Shown here: in pieces, positions 10,470-22,630 of the stretch | How the letters are laid out: every line of letters starts with the position of its first letter | Numbering within the stretch: position 1 is the stretch's first letter | Assembly (NCBI GenBank): GCA_029931535.1 | Contig: JAQPZY010000861.1 | Span: 186,001 to 250,000 of the forward strand | DNA from: Margaritifera margaritifera | Lineage: Eukaryota > Mollusca > Bivalvia > Unionida > Margaritiferidae | Reading direction: 5' to 3' | Length of the DNA stretch: 64,000 nucleotides | The notes under the pieces: generated by a model | What the model was told of the DNA's origin: nothing | The model's input: the letters and a program-made list of their open reading frames with translations, nothing else | The model's database searches: none | Position numbers and translations under genes: made by a program

Positions 10470-11340
10470 CCCGCCATATATATGGAGGGGGCATATAATG
10501 TTGCCCATGTCCCTCCATCACATCAGAGCTGCGGTGGCTCAGTGGTTAGTATACTTGACTAAAGACTGAAAGGGCGTGGGTTTGAATCCCACCATTGGAC
10601 CAGCCTGGGTCAGCTACCGTGGTGTGTCCTTGTGCAAGGCACTTTACACCAATTGCCTCGGCACTAAATAACCTACTTGTGTTTCTGTGCCGTAAAGCAC
10701 CAAACCAAACCAATCCATCACATGTTACGTCCATCCCATCCATTGCGAATTTAGTTTCCTCTCAATAACTTTGGAAGGACTTGATGGATTAAAATTAAAT
10801 TGGGTATCTACTTTTTATTTAGAAGACCTAGGTAAATTTTGATTTTCACCATTTTCCAGCAAAATTTTACAAAGTTATGGCCTCTGTTTGACTTCAAATT
10901 TGCAGGAGGATTTCATAGATGGAAATCGAAATTGGTCTCGTTTGCATAAAGAAGACCTTGGTCAAGTTCAATTTTCATTGGTTTCTGGTTTTAAAAAAGT
11001 GGATTTACAGCCCCTGTTTCAGTGAGAACTTTGCACTCAATTTTCACTCGGTAATGTTTGAATGATTTCATGGATTGAAACCAAATTTGTTATGAGGTTT
11101 TACCTGGATTAAGTTTGATTTTCACCGTTTTATAGCAGAATTTTATGGAGTTATGTCCTCTGTTTTACTTGGAACTTTGCCCACAATTTCCACTATATAA
11201 CTTGGAAAAACTTATGGATTGAAACCCAATTATGGTATGAGGATTTACATTATGAAGACCTGGGACAGGTTTGACTTTTATTTTCCAGCAAAAGTGTATA
11301 GAGTTATGGCCACTGTTTGACTTTGTATTGTACTATTTAA
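10470..11340 (+). repeat. Interspersed repeat with internal tandem structure, interrupted by a SINE
   Basis: The block starts with a short palindromic box, CCGCCATATATATGGAGG, and then carries about four diverged units of roughly 165 bp. Each contains versions of AGTTATGGCCTCTGTTTGACTT, a CATGGATTGAAACC-like phrase and a TTTGATTTTCACCATTTTCCAGCA-like phrase. It is non-coding. The SINE at 10524-10713 sits inside it, with TCCATCACAT repeated on both sides. Similar blocks with ATG/TCC-rich starts are common in molluscan genomes, as far as I know. Confidence 0.6.
10524..10713 (+). mobile_element. tRNA-derived SINE, copy 1
   Basis: The 5' part carries a pol III A box (TGGCTCAGTGG, 10534-10544) and B box (GGTTTGAATCC, about 10578-10588). 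It lacks a full cloverleaf and is followed by a body with GTCCTTGTGCAAGGCACTTTA and CACTAAATAACCTACTTGT and a CAAACCAAACCAA tail. An exact 10-bp direct repeat TCCATCACAT abuts both ends (10514-10523 and 10714-10723). A second copy lies on the minus strand at 53 kb. The conserved body resembles the shared central domains of metazoan SINEs; which named domain it is cannot be decided here. Confidence 0.85.
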
Positions 11341-11934
11341 TTGTATCATTTTGGCAGGGACACATATGGACACATTTGTAGTTCCTGTACTAAGATACAA
11401 TAGTTTGTTTGAATCCAATTGAGGAGTACTAATTCAAAACTAGGTAGTTTTAATTTCTCTTCTTTTTAAAATTTGTTTTGCCAGATAGAAAGCAAAATAA
11501 TTGTTCTAGAATCTTACTAACTCCTGACACAGCTGAGATTACTCTAACTGGTGTTCAAGACATGTAGAATGTCTATAATTATATTAGATCTTATTCACTC
11601 CAACTTTGATCTCTTGAACTTGATACCCTGGAGTTTCGAGATATAGTGGTTCTCTTCTGTTTCCAGTATTCATACTGTATATGTGTACATAATATTGGTA
11701 ATTTTGTTTAGTACATAGACAATGGGTTACATGTAATTATTTGACTGGAAAATCTCAAATTTTAACAACTTTATGAAAATAAGTTTGAAAATGATATTTT
11801 TTTATTATTTTCCATTTAGCTATGTCATCACAAAATTCAGGAAGTGTGTCACTATCATACCATGTTAGACTTTTGACATTAAACCAGGGCTTACATATGA
11901 CAGTGTTCTTATTTACTGCACCTTTATTTTGCAG
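11341..11934 (+). other. RBM25 intron 3' end
   Basis: AT-rich intron without recognised repeats. It ends in a T-rich tract and GCAG at 11931-11934, the acceptor for the Arg/Glu-rich exon. Confidence 0.6.
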
Positions 11935-12173
11935 GATGAGGAAGAACTTGAGAAAGATAAGGATGCTAAGGATAGGGAGAGGCAGCGATTCTTGGAGGAG
12001 AGGCGTCGACGGGAAAGGGAACGAGAAAGGGAGCGAGAGCGGGAAATAGAAAGATACCAAAGAGAGAAACGTCTGCGAGAAGAGGCACGGGCTGCAAAGA
12101 GCAGGTCTCGGTCACGTTCTAGTTCTCGAGGCAGATCATCAAGGCGGCGTGAAAGGTCATACTCAAGAGAAAG
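11935..12173 (+). CDS. RBM25: RBM25 exon: Arg/Glu-rich and RS-rich region
   Basis: This 239-nt exon (phase 0 in, two extra bases out) encodes about 79 residues, numbers 28-107 of the visible protein. It starts DEEELEKDKDAKDRERQRF, continues as alternating RE repeats (RRERERERERERE) and ends in an RS cluster (KSRSRSRSSSRGRSSRRRER). The ER/RD repeats are the RBM25 segment linked to nuclear speckle targeting and protein contacts. The block is shorter than in human RBM25, which has a much longer RE/RD run. The donor is AAG|GTAATC at 12174. A minus-strand open frame here is a shadow of the purine-rich repeats. Confidence 0.93.
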
Positions 12174-13621
12174 GTAATCTCTTCCAGAAAAAAATGTGTT
12201 AAATTTCATTTCTTTCATAGAACACAGATTCTTGTTATAAGTAGTTATTACAGATGTCTTTGCAAGGCAGATCTATTGGTTGATCTTATTGCTTTCTGCC
12301 CTTCATATTATATGTATATTAAACTGTTTAGTTTATACCCAAGTCAAAACTGCATTTCAGATTCCTTGATTATCATTTTGGTGTTAACAAATTCATTTAG
12401 TATCTGTACTGGTAGAAAGTGCTTTAGACCATTACAAGCATGATAATTGAAACTTCAATCAGAAGCTAGCAAATTGTAGAAACCCTGATGTTTATTATGA
12501 GCTCTTGTATGCAAAATGATTTGGGGGTTACACTGGACTCGAAAATTGGGGCAGTGACTTCTGCCTCCTGTCTTAAAAGGCAAAGTGATGGGAAAATAAG
12601 GAGAAGCAAGTTTGAGGTATGAGCTGTTAATTGAAAAATAAGTATGTAAAGAACTGGTATTTTGCTGGCTTAGCAAGTCATTAAAGTGACACTGAAGTTT
12701 AGAAATAAATATAATGAATATAAAGAGAACATCTTAACATAAATGATGGTGAAAATTCCATCAATATTCGTTAAGAGCTCGAGAGACATTTAATTTATAA
12801 AAATTCATACGAGATATCTCTAGTCAGTGTCAGTAATATTCAGGACTTCTGAAGATGTCTTAGAAGTGATACCAGATTTTTAAAAAAATTTGATGATCTC
12901 TTGTAATACAAATTAATGGTAATGTTGTTGCAATTTTAAAGTAGAAAGATGTGGAAAATGGTGCTAAACATTTGGATAGTTATTTTGGATGATTTCAGTA
13001 GCACAAAATTTAAATTTAAATGATTTGAATAAAATTTAATTTCTTTAAAGCTCAGCTTTATATCCGATTGAGTTTATTCATGTCACTAGACACATTTGAA
13101 ATGTGCTGACTTGGAATATTTTTAAATAAACTGAGAAAAATATTAGCCAGTTCTCTGGAAAACGGGCCTTATGACAAATATTTTGATACTTAACTTTTTG
13201 CAATTTCTGATAGAGTAATGTTTTGCAACCATAATAATATAAATTTTAGCACCATAGTGTGTCAATTTTTTTTATTCACGGGCATGAGATGAATCCATAC
13301 AATGCAATGTCATGACGTTAAGGTACCATTGCACAAACTATAACGTAATAATTTAATTGGTTACATAAATAGAGCCCCTTGAGGTGTCTCATTAAAACTT
13401 ATATCATGGCATGAAATGATTTTTAGTTGCTTAATACTGAAAATTTTAGTCAACTATGCTCGATATTTATGATGCAGCTTTTATTATCGGTATGTACATC
13501 TTTAAACTGTGTTAAATATGGATATGATATTGGAGTTCTGACATTTTTCTGTGAAACATGATTTTGTTTTCAAATTAACATAATCAAATGACGACAATAA
13601 AAGTATATGTTGATGCCAAAA
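12174..13621 (+). other. Intronic sequence, one dispersed repeat
   Basis: This is the first part of a 20,554-bp intron. A segment at 12530-12690 resembles 51875-52020 in a later RBM25 intron (shared TCCTGTTTTAA, GGCAAAGTGA, GGAAAATA and GGCAAGTTA-like phrases), so it is a dispersed repeat copy. The rest is AT-rich and unassigned. Confidence 0.5.
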
Positions 13622-13864
13622 TTATAATTTATTATTATAACATAGTCTCACTAAAAGTATGCTGAAGAATAATATGAAACTCCTCACTCCTCTGAGGGTC
13701 TTGGACATGTGATGTCCTGATAGCACATTCTTAAACAAATACTCTTGATGACGTCTGCTCAGTCCTGCACTCTGCATCAGGTCTGGACGCTTGTCGATTT
13801 TGATCATCTGTCCTAGGATTTTCATTGGGATCTCCTTCTGATCCCTGGCTTTCTTCACAAACAC
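13622..13864 (-). pseudogene. Unrecognised minus-strand coding fragment A
   Basis: An open frame on the minus strand encodes a charged segment with KKARDQKEIPMKILGQMIKI and LSRRHQEYLFKNVLSGHH, unlike random AT-rich translation. It lies about 300 bp 3' (in minus orientation) of fragment B at 14179-14690. An (AC)n tract separates them. The two may be parts of one decayed gene or neighbouring exons of a gene in the antisense orientation within the RBM25 intron. The last residues (SFILFFSILLVRL) look like read-through into intron. I do not recognise the family. Confidence 0.4.
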
Positions 13865-13906
13865 TATACCGCTGCGTCAGCAACTACTCAGAAACACTGG
13901 TGTCTT

Positions 13907-13910
<4 letters not shown>

Positions 13911-13939
<29 letters not shown>
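13911..13939 (+). repeat. (AC)n microsatellite
   Basis: An uninterrupted AC dinucleotide tract of about 29 bp. It lies between the two minus-strand coding fragments. Confidence 0.95.
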
Positions 13940-13941
<2 letters not shown>

Positions 13942-14178
13942 CAAGCACATGACTACTTACTGATGTCACATTTCATATGTCCTTATTTTTGTCAATTGTT
14001 TAGAAAAATGAAACCAATAAACCTAATAAAACTTTGCACGAAAGCATAGGGAAAATAATATAAACCTTAATTCTATCCAATAACATTCGCTTGAGAATAA
14101 TTAAACAGCTTTATGATCCATCATTGTGAATAATATCAGCATCTTTATATTGGCTGTAAGGTATTATGATAAATTGTG

Positions 14179-14690
14179 TTAATGTACAAAGATTACATAA
14201 AATTTGATAACGGAGTACAATAAGCCTCGCAGAGGCTTGAAGAACTGGGCAAGATATCCCTTCCAGTCTCTCAACTGCCAGGTAGTATCTCCATCAGCTC
14301 GGCGATAGAGCACTGCTTCTTTCTCATCCTTCGGCATTTCTCTCATGTTTAAGATGTGGTCATAAATGGCATTTTGGTTTTGATTGGCAATACAATTTTC
14401 TTGGCAGTCGCAACTCTTTTTGATAAAATCGCCCACTGTCCTTAAACTGGCCTCTGTTCTATTTTTTTCAATGACTACATCATCAGATTTATTATCAATA
14501 GCTTCCTCCTCACTGTTGATTCTTCGTCCTCAGGGTTCAAATTATCCACATTATCAAGAAATCGTCTTGCCCTTTCCATGAGGTCTATTGTTTTATATGG
14601 GACAGCATCATCATCTGATACTAGCGAGGTTGAATGGGATATGGATGCAGGAACCCTACCAAAGTGTTCCACAAATATATCTTCCAATTC
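14179..14690 (-). pseudogene. Unrecognised minus-strand coding fragment B, with one frameshift
   Basis: Reading leftwards from 14690, an acidic and hydrophilic protein segment runs through EDIFVEHFGRVPASI, DLMERARRFLDNVDNLNPED, INSEEEAIDNKSDDVV, then KSCDCQENC, YDHILNMREMPKDEKEAV and WKGYLAQFFKPLRGLL. The frame changes once near 14520, between NPEDE and INSEEE. Either a single-base deletion or a processing step would be needed to join the two parts. The CDCxxNC motif followed by ILNMREM resembles the N-terminal part of uncharacterised transposon-like proteins seen in marine invertebrates, but I cannot name the family. Confidence 0.45.
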
Positions 14691-17600
14691 ATATTAATAT
14701 AATAAAGTTGATTTACACTTAATACACAAAAGGTTTGAGCAAATAAATCTTTAACCCCCTCACCCCCCCAAAAAAGAAACAACAAAAACATCATTTTTGT
14801 TGTGCAGTTAATGATTATTTCATTTTTTTCATATATTTCAATATTTTCCCAAATGTCTAGACCAAAAATTGTTTTTTGACTTCTTCTCATTAGATAAAAA
14901 GATAATACCTATTGACATACTATAATTTACCTGAATGTGCCCGCTAAAAATACCCGCTGAAACAAAATCACAAAAAGTTTATATTCAAGGGTCGTGAAAT
15001 ATTTTGTCTTGCATTACAAAGTTACTTGAGTTTGCTATATAGTAAAATATATTTTGAAGTTACTTCTTTCTGTTTCTTATTATTTTTATAATTAAACCTT
15101 CTAATTAATTTGAGGATTTAATGGAATTCTACAAACTTTTGTTGCATAAAAAGCTGATTATAAAATCGAAGATAAACATTTTAATTTTATCCTATTCTTT
15201 TAAAATCAAAATTTTCCTAAACATAACATTTTGTTTAAGGAACAATGAAAAATGAGTTTATGGAACAATGAAAAATGGTGGGGAAAATGCGATAATGGGA
15301 TTAGAACCAGGTTTGCTCAGATAATCATGTAAAATATTACAATTGTACCTCAGTTCTACCGATTGTGCCACCTAACCTACACTATTACAGGTGATTTGTT
15401 TTGTTCTACACAACTCTTCTACCCAATTTACACTATTTTGCGGAACTAAATTTTAAGTCTGGTGTTTTTTTTCTCCAAAAGTTGCAGAAAGTATAAGCGA
15501 TAACAAATCTATTAAATAATTATTAGATTTCATATTTTTCAATTTACTAAGGAAATATAGGACATTTCTCTCTAAATATTATATATATTCATATATTTTA
15601 TATATTCATTCATCGATTAGCAAAGAATAATCGAATTGATCAGTTATAGTAAATACATACATAATTATATTAATTACATTTCTTCATTTTGTCATTGTTT
15701 TGAAATATTTATTTAATATTAAGGATTAACTCACTTTAAATACATGATCATCTCCAGAATCCATGAAAAAGTTGCAAAGAGTTTTTCCTGAAACCAGTAT
15801 TGGTCACTCATGAAAATGGAGCAGTTGTGACGTGCAAAAATTTGATGTCATACTTTAAGTGGGATTTTGCACCGTTACTTGGTCAGTATCATAAGGCCGA
15901 TATTTGCATGAACTGGCTCATATAAAAATTAAGCTTCAGTTTTTGTCAGTAATATAAATAATATTTATTCCTTGTTATATACATATGTATTTATCTGAAG
16001 AGGAATGTAAATTTAAATGTATTTTATTTTAAATAAAAGGAAGAAAAAAAGGGTCATAAAGTACTGTTAAAGAAAATTTAAATTATTTTCAATTAGCGTT
16101 CCTTGTCTGTGATGTCAACTAAATCTGGAAAAGGTAGCAGGTTTGTGATGAGTTAAATGGCAACCTCGAAAATAGATAACTGTTCCTGAAAATAAAAGTG
16201 ACTAATACACCGATCACTATCGACAGCAATGCTCCGCCCACTCTTAGATGCAGCTATCAACATTTCATGCTTTAACATTGTAGACACAAGATAGCAGCTA
16301 CATACAATACCAATTCATAATTTCTCTCCATTAATTCAACAATAATGTCTAGAATAGAAGAGTAAATTAGCTTGGAAATGGCTATTTATGACAGAATTGA
16401 GTTAAATGTTTCAAGTGTACGAGGAAACCTTGTACATAATATATTGATTAAAAGCAACACATTCAGTGCCTTGAAACATCATTGAATGGGGACAAAAGCT
16501 GCAAAATTTTAGATAGTCATCCTAACAACATAGTGTGTAAATAAACAAAACATCTACTTAGATTTATTGTTTTGACTTTTATTTTAGTGGTCTCGCATGT
16601 ATCATGGAGGAAGTTCTGTAATTTAGTCTGACAAATGATCGGTACTGCAAGATCTGTAACAAATTTGTAGGCATAGATTGCACTCATGCACATGCATTAC
16701 ATGTATTTTAACAAATCAATACTGTTCATTAGGAACTTTACTAAAGCGCATTTTCATCATATAGTCATTTATTTAGAGACTTTTTTTTATAGATCTGTCA
16801 AAAAATGCAAACTGGTATATTTATAGTTTGCAAATTTGCAAATAATACCCCCCCTCCCCGATGGAAAATTAAATATTTGTCTTTATATTTGTTTTGGTGA
16901 TAGAGATCTTGAGTGTGAAAACTTTGAATACTCACTAAGTATCAGCATTCACAGTGGGAAAAATAAAGTTTCAGTAAGTTTAACATGACTGCGTATGTAT
17001 TTAATTGTAGGAATATATAATGCACAAGACATTTGCATTCACCCTCCCTCATATATAACACTGGGTCTGTAAAAAGTAAACAATGCAAGAGCAGAAGTGC
17101 CTCCCACCACCCAATTATCTTGTGATAAATGTCAATTTTTGTAGGAGTTTTATTTTACATGATTAAAGGAATTATGAGCAAATAAAAGTTAGTCTAAGTT
17201 GCCCTAGAAACTGCCATTGTGGTGGGAGATATTAGATAGTTTCTAAGGAAACTTTCTCAAGGTTTGAAAGTCAAATACTCTAAAAATTATAATGGGAGAA
17301 AATGTGAAGGTTGTAAATTACAAGCATATTATCACACAAGCAGCATTTAGTGGGAAATCAACTTTAATAACTTGCATATTTTTATCCAAAAAGAATGTTC
17401 ATAAATGAAAAATATCACTTCAATTTAACTTTTGCAAATTTAAATAACAAGCTATGATGATGCTTCTATGTGGCTTTGAGTCTTTTGCTGTGCAAAAAGC
17501 AGTTTTTGATAATGTCATAGTAATCATAAGAAAAAAATAAATTTTCATTCTTTACCATTTTGATCAAATAGAATTAAAAAAAATGTTTTTACATCAATTT

Positions 17601-19105
17601 AAGTCTAATACAAATTACTTCCACATATCCATTTAGTAGGAAATGTATGTCTTCAGGTTTCAGGCTTGTTGGGGTCAATTCATGTTCACTTCAATATCTG
17701 TATGCACAAGATTATTCTTTTGTGATGGAGAGATAGATTTGAAATAGATGTTGGAGAGTTTTATAAATCTGTGCCTCTTTCGTGTTTGGTTATGGATTGG
17801 GTATAAGCATTGATCTTGATGTTGAGCAAAACCATGTTTCTCTAAAACTTGATACATGTATAATACAAGAAAGTTTTTAAGGAAAAAAAATCTCGTCAGT
17901 ATACAAAACAAAGCAAAATGATTAGTATATACAATTGGTGGTGTATACATCATTGATATTTTTTTGTTTTAGAGCCAAACCCTGTTCCTGGAAAACCCTC
18001 TATATACGCATGATACAATTAATTTTTTGGAAAAAATTACAGGATTCAGAACAAAGCAAGATGAAAATAGTAGAAATTGTATTTATTGGGAGGAAAAAAA
18101 AGTGATAGATTACTTTTTATTGTTTGTTTAGAGCCAACATCACTTGGTTGCATGTAGAATTATCAAAATTATTCACTAGTGCTGTAAAGAAGAATGCATG
18201 CAAAAAAGTCCATTAAATAAACGTATTTGTGCATAATCTTTTATGAAGACAAACTGGAAAATCTGCCAGACATCTTGAGGATTTACTCTCGAAAAGTAAA
18301 GCAAAGGAATCATAGTCTATAGCTCGCAAGAGATAACTCTGTAATAACAAATACAATCTTACGTGTCGATTATAACCAAACCAACAAAATGAATTTCAGA
18401 TAAATACTGACAACTTTATCCTCATGTTAGAGTGGTAACTGAAACAGATTGAGGAGGAGTCTTGGGTCTTACTAGCAGCCCCAGTACAGGGCATGTGTCC
18501 CCTGGAATTGTCAGTTTTACATGGTCACCACATTTTTTCCATATGTTACTAACTTTCTTCATTCAAGAGTGCTATAAAATATATATGAAATAAAAGCCAA
18601 TAAAATTATCTTTTTAAAAATATGTATTATTTTGATGCAAATTTTTAACTATCAGTTGTACGTGATCTTCAAAGTATATAAATATTCTTCACATACCATT
18701 AAATTCTGCACATTCTGATCTTTAATTTGATACATAAAACATCAATTGCAAAGGAGATTAAGTGTGCCGGACTTTGCTTCAAAGGTAAGAAACTTTTGTG
18801 GTTTTTTTTACTTCGCCAAGCATGTGGTGTAGATGCCATTTTGAATATTTTATTTTACGATATTTGTAAACAAACGTTTTAACCAGTAGTTTAACACCAT
18901 GTCGATAAATAAATGTTTACAATATAGTTGTTATGACTTATGGCTAACAAATAACATGATCTGAATCAATTTGTAGCTTTTATTCATATATTTTAAATGC
19001 AGTCTTGAAGCACGACATTTTTGCGAATTTGTTGAGACTGAATCGTTCTTCATAACCATTTGAAATCACAGTTAATGTATCGAATTTAGTTTTCTCATTA
19101 AAATC
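14691..19105 (+). other. Long intronic stretch without recognised features
   Basis: About 4.4 kb of very AT-rich intron. I see only minor features: a small local duplication of GGAACAATGAAAAATG (15239-15275), AT-rich runs near 15580, and chance open frames such as minus 17675-17953. No exon, transposase motif, RNA gene or clear inverted repeat was recognised. Confidence 0.5.
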
Positions 19106-19109
19106 TAAT

Positions 19110-19475
19110 AATTTGCTAGTTCATTATTATTACTATTTACAGTAAACCGTTCAGTTAAAAATATGATATTGATTATAAAGTGTGAATTATAATAATTGTT
19201 CTGAATATTCATGTATGTATTCATATATGTATACTATGAAAATTACACCTCCTTTAAATTATAGTTATATAGAGTATAGTTAATAGTTAACATTTGCTAG
19301 TCTTCTTTTTTTTTTTTTTTTTTTACAGTAAACAGTTTTTAAAAGTAATAAAATGATAATAAACTAACAATAAAAAGTGTTTTAATTATGAATGAAAATT
19401 ACACAAGCCCCTTTTTAAATTATCGTTATTATTTTTGTTATATTTTTTATGCTATATTTATATATAGTACAATAG
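19110..19475 (+). repeat. Local tandem duplication, two diverged units of about 185 bp
   Basis: The first unit (about 19105-19285) and the second (about 19295-19475) share, in order, a TTGCTAGT start, a TTTACAGTAAACnGTT phrase, a GATAnTnATTATAAAGTGT-like phrase, a TATGAAAATTACAC phrase and a TTTAAATTATnGTTAT end. A T-run of about 20 bases (19306-19324) lies early in the second unit. It is non-coding. Confidence 0.6.
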
Positions 19476-19529
19476 TTGGTCAATGTTTTTTTGAGTGATG
19501 TCTATAGAAGCTTTTCTGGTAATACAGAT

Positions 19530-22500
19530 ATTATAAGCCTTTTGGTCCTTTTGCCAGGCAGATTGGATTATCCTGTCGCCCTTCTGCCAGAAATATGACT
19601 TGACAAAAGAAAAAATATTGAACCACATTCATGAACAAAAATCTTTATCCAATCTTCAAAATGGAGTTGTACTAGAAATTAACTTTCCTTAAGAAGTCAA
19701 ACAGAGCTGCTAGTGAACTTACTAATGTGGTTTTAAAGTTGGACCCAAGATTCAATACAGTGAATCAAAAATCTTTGGCGACAAAAATCACTAGACTTTG
19801 TGAACAGAGAATCAAGTTAGGCCATAAGAAACAAGTTGAAAAATTGAAAACTTGTTTGAACCACCAGCAACCCTGACATATCAAGCTCAATCAAATAACG
19901 TTCAATCTGCATTTGAGGAAAGCATAAAGTTCAATTTAATTGTGAGCACTCCAACTGAGGAAGAGTGCAAGAAAGAAACTTAAAGTAAAAACCTCATTTA
20001 GTTTGAATTGAGCAAACTCCAAAAAACAACAACAAACTTGGATATGAAATAAGTGAATAAGCTGAAAGACTGAAATCATTTGAAAGCAGAATTGAACATT
20101 TCTCTGTAAAAAATGTAAGTAAAAGAGATGAGACCGCAAAGAAAAACCTTCACTTATTTAAAAAAAAACTGAACGATCAATAAAGAAACAAAGAGAGACT
20201 CGTAAACGAAACAGAAGCAAAACTGCAATAAAATCAAAAAATGTTTAGTTTGCTAAAACTTGAAAATGATTCTCTTTCTAAAAAACCATGAAATCAAGAA
20301 AAATTAAAACTATTCCTGGAGAGTGAGCAGAAGAAAAAAATAACATCTAAAACAAAATGCAAGTTATCTTACGAACGAGTTAAAAGGTTTAAGAACTTGT
20401 ATAAAAAACACAAAAAGGCTGATCAGAAAAATGAGTTTAAGTAATGTTTATGTCAATAGTACAGTGAATTTGATCATTTACAACTGGAAAGTATTGACCT
20501 GGAAGAACATCTTGCATTTAATTTAAGAACAAAAAAATGAACATGGTACATACACTGATAACATTTGCTTGTGTGTTCTTGAACTAACTGGGCTAGAAGT
20601 TGCTGTTGAAAAGGTTTCACCAGCCATGCAGACTGTTTGCAAACATATCGTTGGACATATCTTGCAGAAATCTGATCTTCCCAACTGAAACACTGCAGAC
20701 AATTGTTGACCAAAGCCACTTCTCAGCAAAGACTTACATTTTGGAGAAGAAAAACAAATGTGAGAACTGGGGACTAAACCAAGATGGAACAACAAGAAAA
20801 CAAAATATCGTTGACACGTGTGTGACACTGGATAGTGGTGACATAACAAGTCTTGGGTTTAATCACGTGGCACATGAAACTGCAAAAACGATTAATAGCA
20901 TTTTTTTAAAAACATCTGTTCGAGTTAGCAGAATTGCACACCAATAGTACATCAACAACTGAAGAGAGAGAAAGGCACACTCAGGAATACATTTCTAGCT
21001 CTCGTCATAAACTTGTTTTTACAATGAGTGACAGGGCCAGTAATGAAAAACTAGCAAACCAATTATTAAACGATTGGAGAGATAACATTTTGGAAGACTT
21101 CAATGGTGACAAGAAAACTGCGCACAATTTTCATTGTACAGTGCATGTGCTTTTTGGTTTCCACAATTATATTACACCGAGCACGAAAGAATTAGAGAAA
21201 AAACTCAAAGAGAGTCATGAGGCTATTTGTCATGATACAGTGGCAGTGTTCAAGTTTTGGAGCAAGAAGGGAACCGTAATTAAGCAAGCTATACATACAA
21301 CTTCTGATGTATTTGGACCAGCAGGTGATCACCATGGTGTACGAGGCCGGTGGGAAACTCATTGTTCAACCAATGGAATTAAGTCTTATCATCGGCAATG
21401 ACCATGATAACATGTTCAGTGCCATTTTCCAAACAGCTGCGGAAGTTTATATACACAGAAATGATGGCTGCTTCCAACCTTAAACTGAAATCTGTAAAAG
21501 CAGACCTAGAATCTAGTGTCATCTGTACAATGCTGCAGTGTTTCACTCTGTTCTTTATGAAGGTCACAGGACCATACTGGAACTTAATCACATGTGGCAA
21601 AGTGTCATATCTTGAACTTTATCCATACATTGATGAAATAAAATCCTTCCTTGAAAGCTGCAAGCAACATCCAGGTACACTTCTGAATATTGCAGGACAC
21701 TGGTCAGAATCAGATGTGCTTGAGATTCAAATTGTTGAGCACCATCAGTGATATGATTCACTATTCATGCTGTTGGAGGATCACAGGGAACTCCTGTTTG
21801 AATTAATTGAACTTGTTGCTTCTGCTATGATTAAAGTTATGGAAAAACATTTTGTTGACTTTTTACTACGGGGACAGTCTGCAAAACACAAGTACAGATG
21901 ACATTGGGGGGACAGCATTTACTCAAGTCACAAATCTTGGTTGCGAGCACCATTTTGGCGATTTGGACAGCAGTCAAAAGAGAAGACTGAGTGCTTCAAT
22001 GCATCATCATTCATCAGTGCAACTACTGAAAAGGAACTGAGTTGGTATGGGGAAGTGGTTTAAACAGATGTCAGATGATAAGCGTAGTGATATGTTGAAA
22101 TGTGCCAGAAAAGGAGAACAAAAACTATGAGAAATTCACATTTAGCAAGAGCGACAAGTAACTTTAGACATTCACAAGGAAATGTTGAAGGCTAAGGCAA
22201 GCAGTAAAGACAAAAAGCGAAAAACGAAAGAAAGTCCCAAAGTGCAAGATTAGAATAGGAGTGGAGACAGTAGTGAGAATGAAGATGAAAACTATGATCT
22301 AGAAGTAGAAACTAAAAAGCAAATGTCTGGAAAATGAACCATTTTACATTTGTGACTACATTGCTATTGTATATCAGGATACTTGGTACCCAGGATTAGT
22401 CGAGTCCATTATGGATGATGGACAGGCAGTTGTAAAATGTATGGTTCCATGCCAAAATCCTATACATTTTCAATGGCCAACAAGGGAAGACAAACAAACA

Positions 22501-22630
22501 GTGAATAAACAGTTTGTCTTAAAAAAAAGGATTTGTACCAGACTCTGTGAACTCGGGGTGACATTGGTTCATTAAAGACTTTAAGGAAATTCAGAGTGTC
22601 TTTGAGTTGTTCAGATATATATACTTTTGA
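19530..22630 (+). pseudogene. Decayed transposase-like gene of an unnamed invertebrate family
   Basis: A long gene broken by several frameshifts and stops. 19530-20460 is Lys/Glu-rich (coiled-coil-like), with traces such as QSNNVQSAFEESIKFN. 20560-21400 has VCKHIVGHILQKSDLP, then NQDGTTRKQNIVDTCVTLDS, then FTMSDRASNEKLANQLLNDW and NFHCTVHVLFGFHNY. 21400-21750 has FSAIFQTAAEVYIHRNDG in one frame and KVTGPYWNLITCGKVSYLEL in the next. 22320-22630 has a C-terminal small domain, VYQDTWYPGLVESIMDDGQA, then FQWPTREDKQTV and LKKGFVPDSVNSG. Two conserved Asp (LDS and MSD) followed by a Cys/His patch fit an RNase H-like DDE core, but this is inference. Similar uncharacterised proteins recur in mollusc and cnidarian genomes. 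No terminal repeats were found. Confidence 0.55.

Noticed and set aside
10527..10600. Possible tRNA gene (A and B box sequences)
   Set aside because: No acceptor stem pairing is visible, the sequence continues into a SINE body, and it is flanked by a 10-bp target duplication. A second copy at 53 kb has the same body.
11913..12218. 101-codon minus-strand frame rich in Arg and Ser
   Set aside because: It is the antisense shadow of the RBM25 Arg/Glu-rich exon; purine-rich repeats lack stops in the complement.
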